Source: Gammaproteobacteria bacterium
GTDB taxonomy: Bacteria > Pseudomonadota > Gammaproteobacteria > UBA9214
Assembly (NCBI GenBank): GCA_029859555.1
Contig: JAOUCV010000137.1
Span: forward strand, 1 to 6,187
Direction of reading: 5' to 3'
DNA: 6,187 nucleotides
A program made the translations under genes and the position numbers. This document shows, one piece after another, positions 5,458-6,187 of this stretch. The number at the start of each line of letters is the position of its first letter. Within the stretch, counting starts at the first letter, position 1. The notes beneath the pieces are model-generated. The model searched no databases. It was not told the DNA's origin and saw only the letters and a list, made by a program, of their open reading frames with translations.

Positions 5458-6187
5458 TTAAATCACAAGCGCCGGTTCGTTCAACAGGCTGGCCTGCTCT
5501 CTCAGCGCCAGGATGTGCTCTTCCCAGTAACGTGCGGTATTAAACCACGGAAAGGCCCTGGGGAAGGCCGGGTCTTCCCAGCGACGTGCCAGCCAGGCCG
5601 CATAGTGCAGGATCCGCAAGGTGCGCAGCGGCTCTATCAGCAGCAGTTCACGATAATCAAAGTCATGGAACTGCAAGTAACCCTCCATAATATCGATCAG
5701 TTGCGTTTGCATCTCATGGCGGTCACCCGAGATCAGCATCCAGATATCCTGTATCGCCGGGCCGGTTCTGCAGTCATCCAGATCGACAAAATGGGGTCCA
5801 TCATCTGTCCACAGAATATTGCCCGGATGGCAGTCACCGTGCAGACGTATTTTCTGAATATCTCCCGCATTGTTATAGGCGCTGCTGATCTGTTGTAACA
5901 GGTCTTCAGTCAGGGTGCGATATGCAGTTTCAATGTGTGCCGGTATAAATTCCTGTTCAAGCAGAAAGCAGACAGATGCATGACCGAAACTTTCTATGTC
6001 CAGCTGTGGCCGATGTTCGAATGGCCGGGTTGCACCGACCGCATGTATGCGCGCGATAAAACGGCCAACCCATTCACGCTCGTCCTGTGTGCCCAGTTCC
6101 GGCCAGTGTCCGCCCTGGCGACGGTAAAGCGCAAAGCGATAGCCCTGGTGCGCGTGCAGGGTTGATGCGTTGAAAAGCAGCGGCGGA
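5458..6187 (-). CDS. srkA: Stress response kinase A (SrkA/YihE/RdoA), 5' end off window
   Basis: A cytoplasmic Ser/Thr protein kinase of the aminoglycoside-phosphotransferase fold. The E. coli member (YihE) protects stressed cells from death and is linked to the Cpx and MazF pathways. The reading frame on the minus strand is open from the stop at 5458-5460 to the window edge, giving 242 visible residues of about 325. There is no ATG, GTG or TTG in frame upstream of the internal Met at 5739-5737, which is not the start. Motifs seen are the catalytic loop HGDCHPGN (5841-5818, with the catalytic Asp and metal-binding Asn), the metal-binding DLDD (5784-5773, in place of DFG), and the C-terminal signature IEPLRTLRILHYAAWLARRW followed by DPAFPRAFPW. 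The N-terminal ATP-binding lobe lies mostly off the window. It probably leads an operon with the DUF1304 gene. In enterobacteria srkA is instead followed by dsbA, which is not seen here. Confidence 0.94.
   Translation of the reverse strand, partial: PPLLFNASTLHAHQGYRFALYRRQGGHWPELGTQDEREWVGRFIARIHAVGATRPFEHRPQLDIESFGHASVCFLLEQEFIPAHIETAYRTLTEDLLQQISSAYNNAGDIQKIRLHGDCHPGNILWTDDGPHFVDLDDCRTGPAIQDIWMLISGDRHEMQTQLIDIMEGYLQFHDFDYRELLLIEPLRTLRILHYAAWLARRWEDPAFPRAFPWFNTARYWEEHILALREQASLLNEPALVI

Noticed and set aside
5458..5739. Reading srkA as a short 93-residue gene starting at 5739
   Set aside because: The kinase sequence continues in frame without a stop to the window edge, including the HGDCHPGN catalytic loop, so the Met at 5739 is internal.
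5323..5898. 191-codon open frame on the plus strand opposite the DUF1304 gene and srkA
   Set aside because: The opposite strand carries two clearly recognisable proteins here. This frame spans both genes antisense and has a low-complexity Gln/His-rich composition typical of a shadow.

Overview
This 6.2-kb window looks like ordinary chromosomal DNA from a gammaproteobacterium. The class II aldolase is of the long type found with Calvin-cycle and glycolysis clusters of autotrophic proteobacteria. The kinase at the right edge is the gammaproteobacterial SrkA (YihE/RdoA). The membrane proteins are typical of that class. An autotrophic, perhaps sulfur-oxidising, gammaproteobacterium is a plausible host, but this is inference. 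I see no tRNA, rRNA, insertion sequence, phage gene, CRISPR array or other sign of mobility.

Layout, left to right. (1) Positions 1-735, plus strand: the 3' part of a fructose-bisphosphate aldolase gene, closed by a textbook intrinsic terminator at 757-781. (2) 871-1380, plus: a four-helix membrane protein resembling the DUF2919/YfeZ family. (3) 1441-2085, plus: a membrane-anchored protein of unknown function, probably in one operon with (2). A possible 29-codon reading frame bridges the two genes and shares an ATGA junction with the second. (4) 2086-2268: a 183-bp regulatory gap with a perfect CRP-type palindrome and, nearer the gene, a perfect 11-bp inverted repeat. (5) 2269-5091, plus: a 940-residue membrane-bound PAS-PAS-GGDEF-EAL protein, which is the dominant gene of the window. 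(6) On the minus strand, converging on it and overlapping its 3' end by 9 bp, a DUF1304 membrane protein (5083-5436). This lies 21 bp downstream of (7), the 3' three-quarters of srkA (5458 to the right edge).

How they work together: the genes form at least three transcription units: aldolase; the DUF2919 pair; and the GGDEF-EAL gene, opposed by srkA-DUF1304. The most informative part is the regulatory gap plus the GGDEF-EAL gene. A cyclic-di-GMP enzyme with motifs for both synthesis and hydrolysis appears to sit under a CRP-family site and a second, unassigned palindrome. This would be a point where cAMP/CRP-type and c-di-GMP signalling meet. I found no convincing new multi-gene system here; the findings are local observations.
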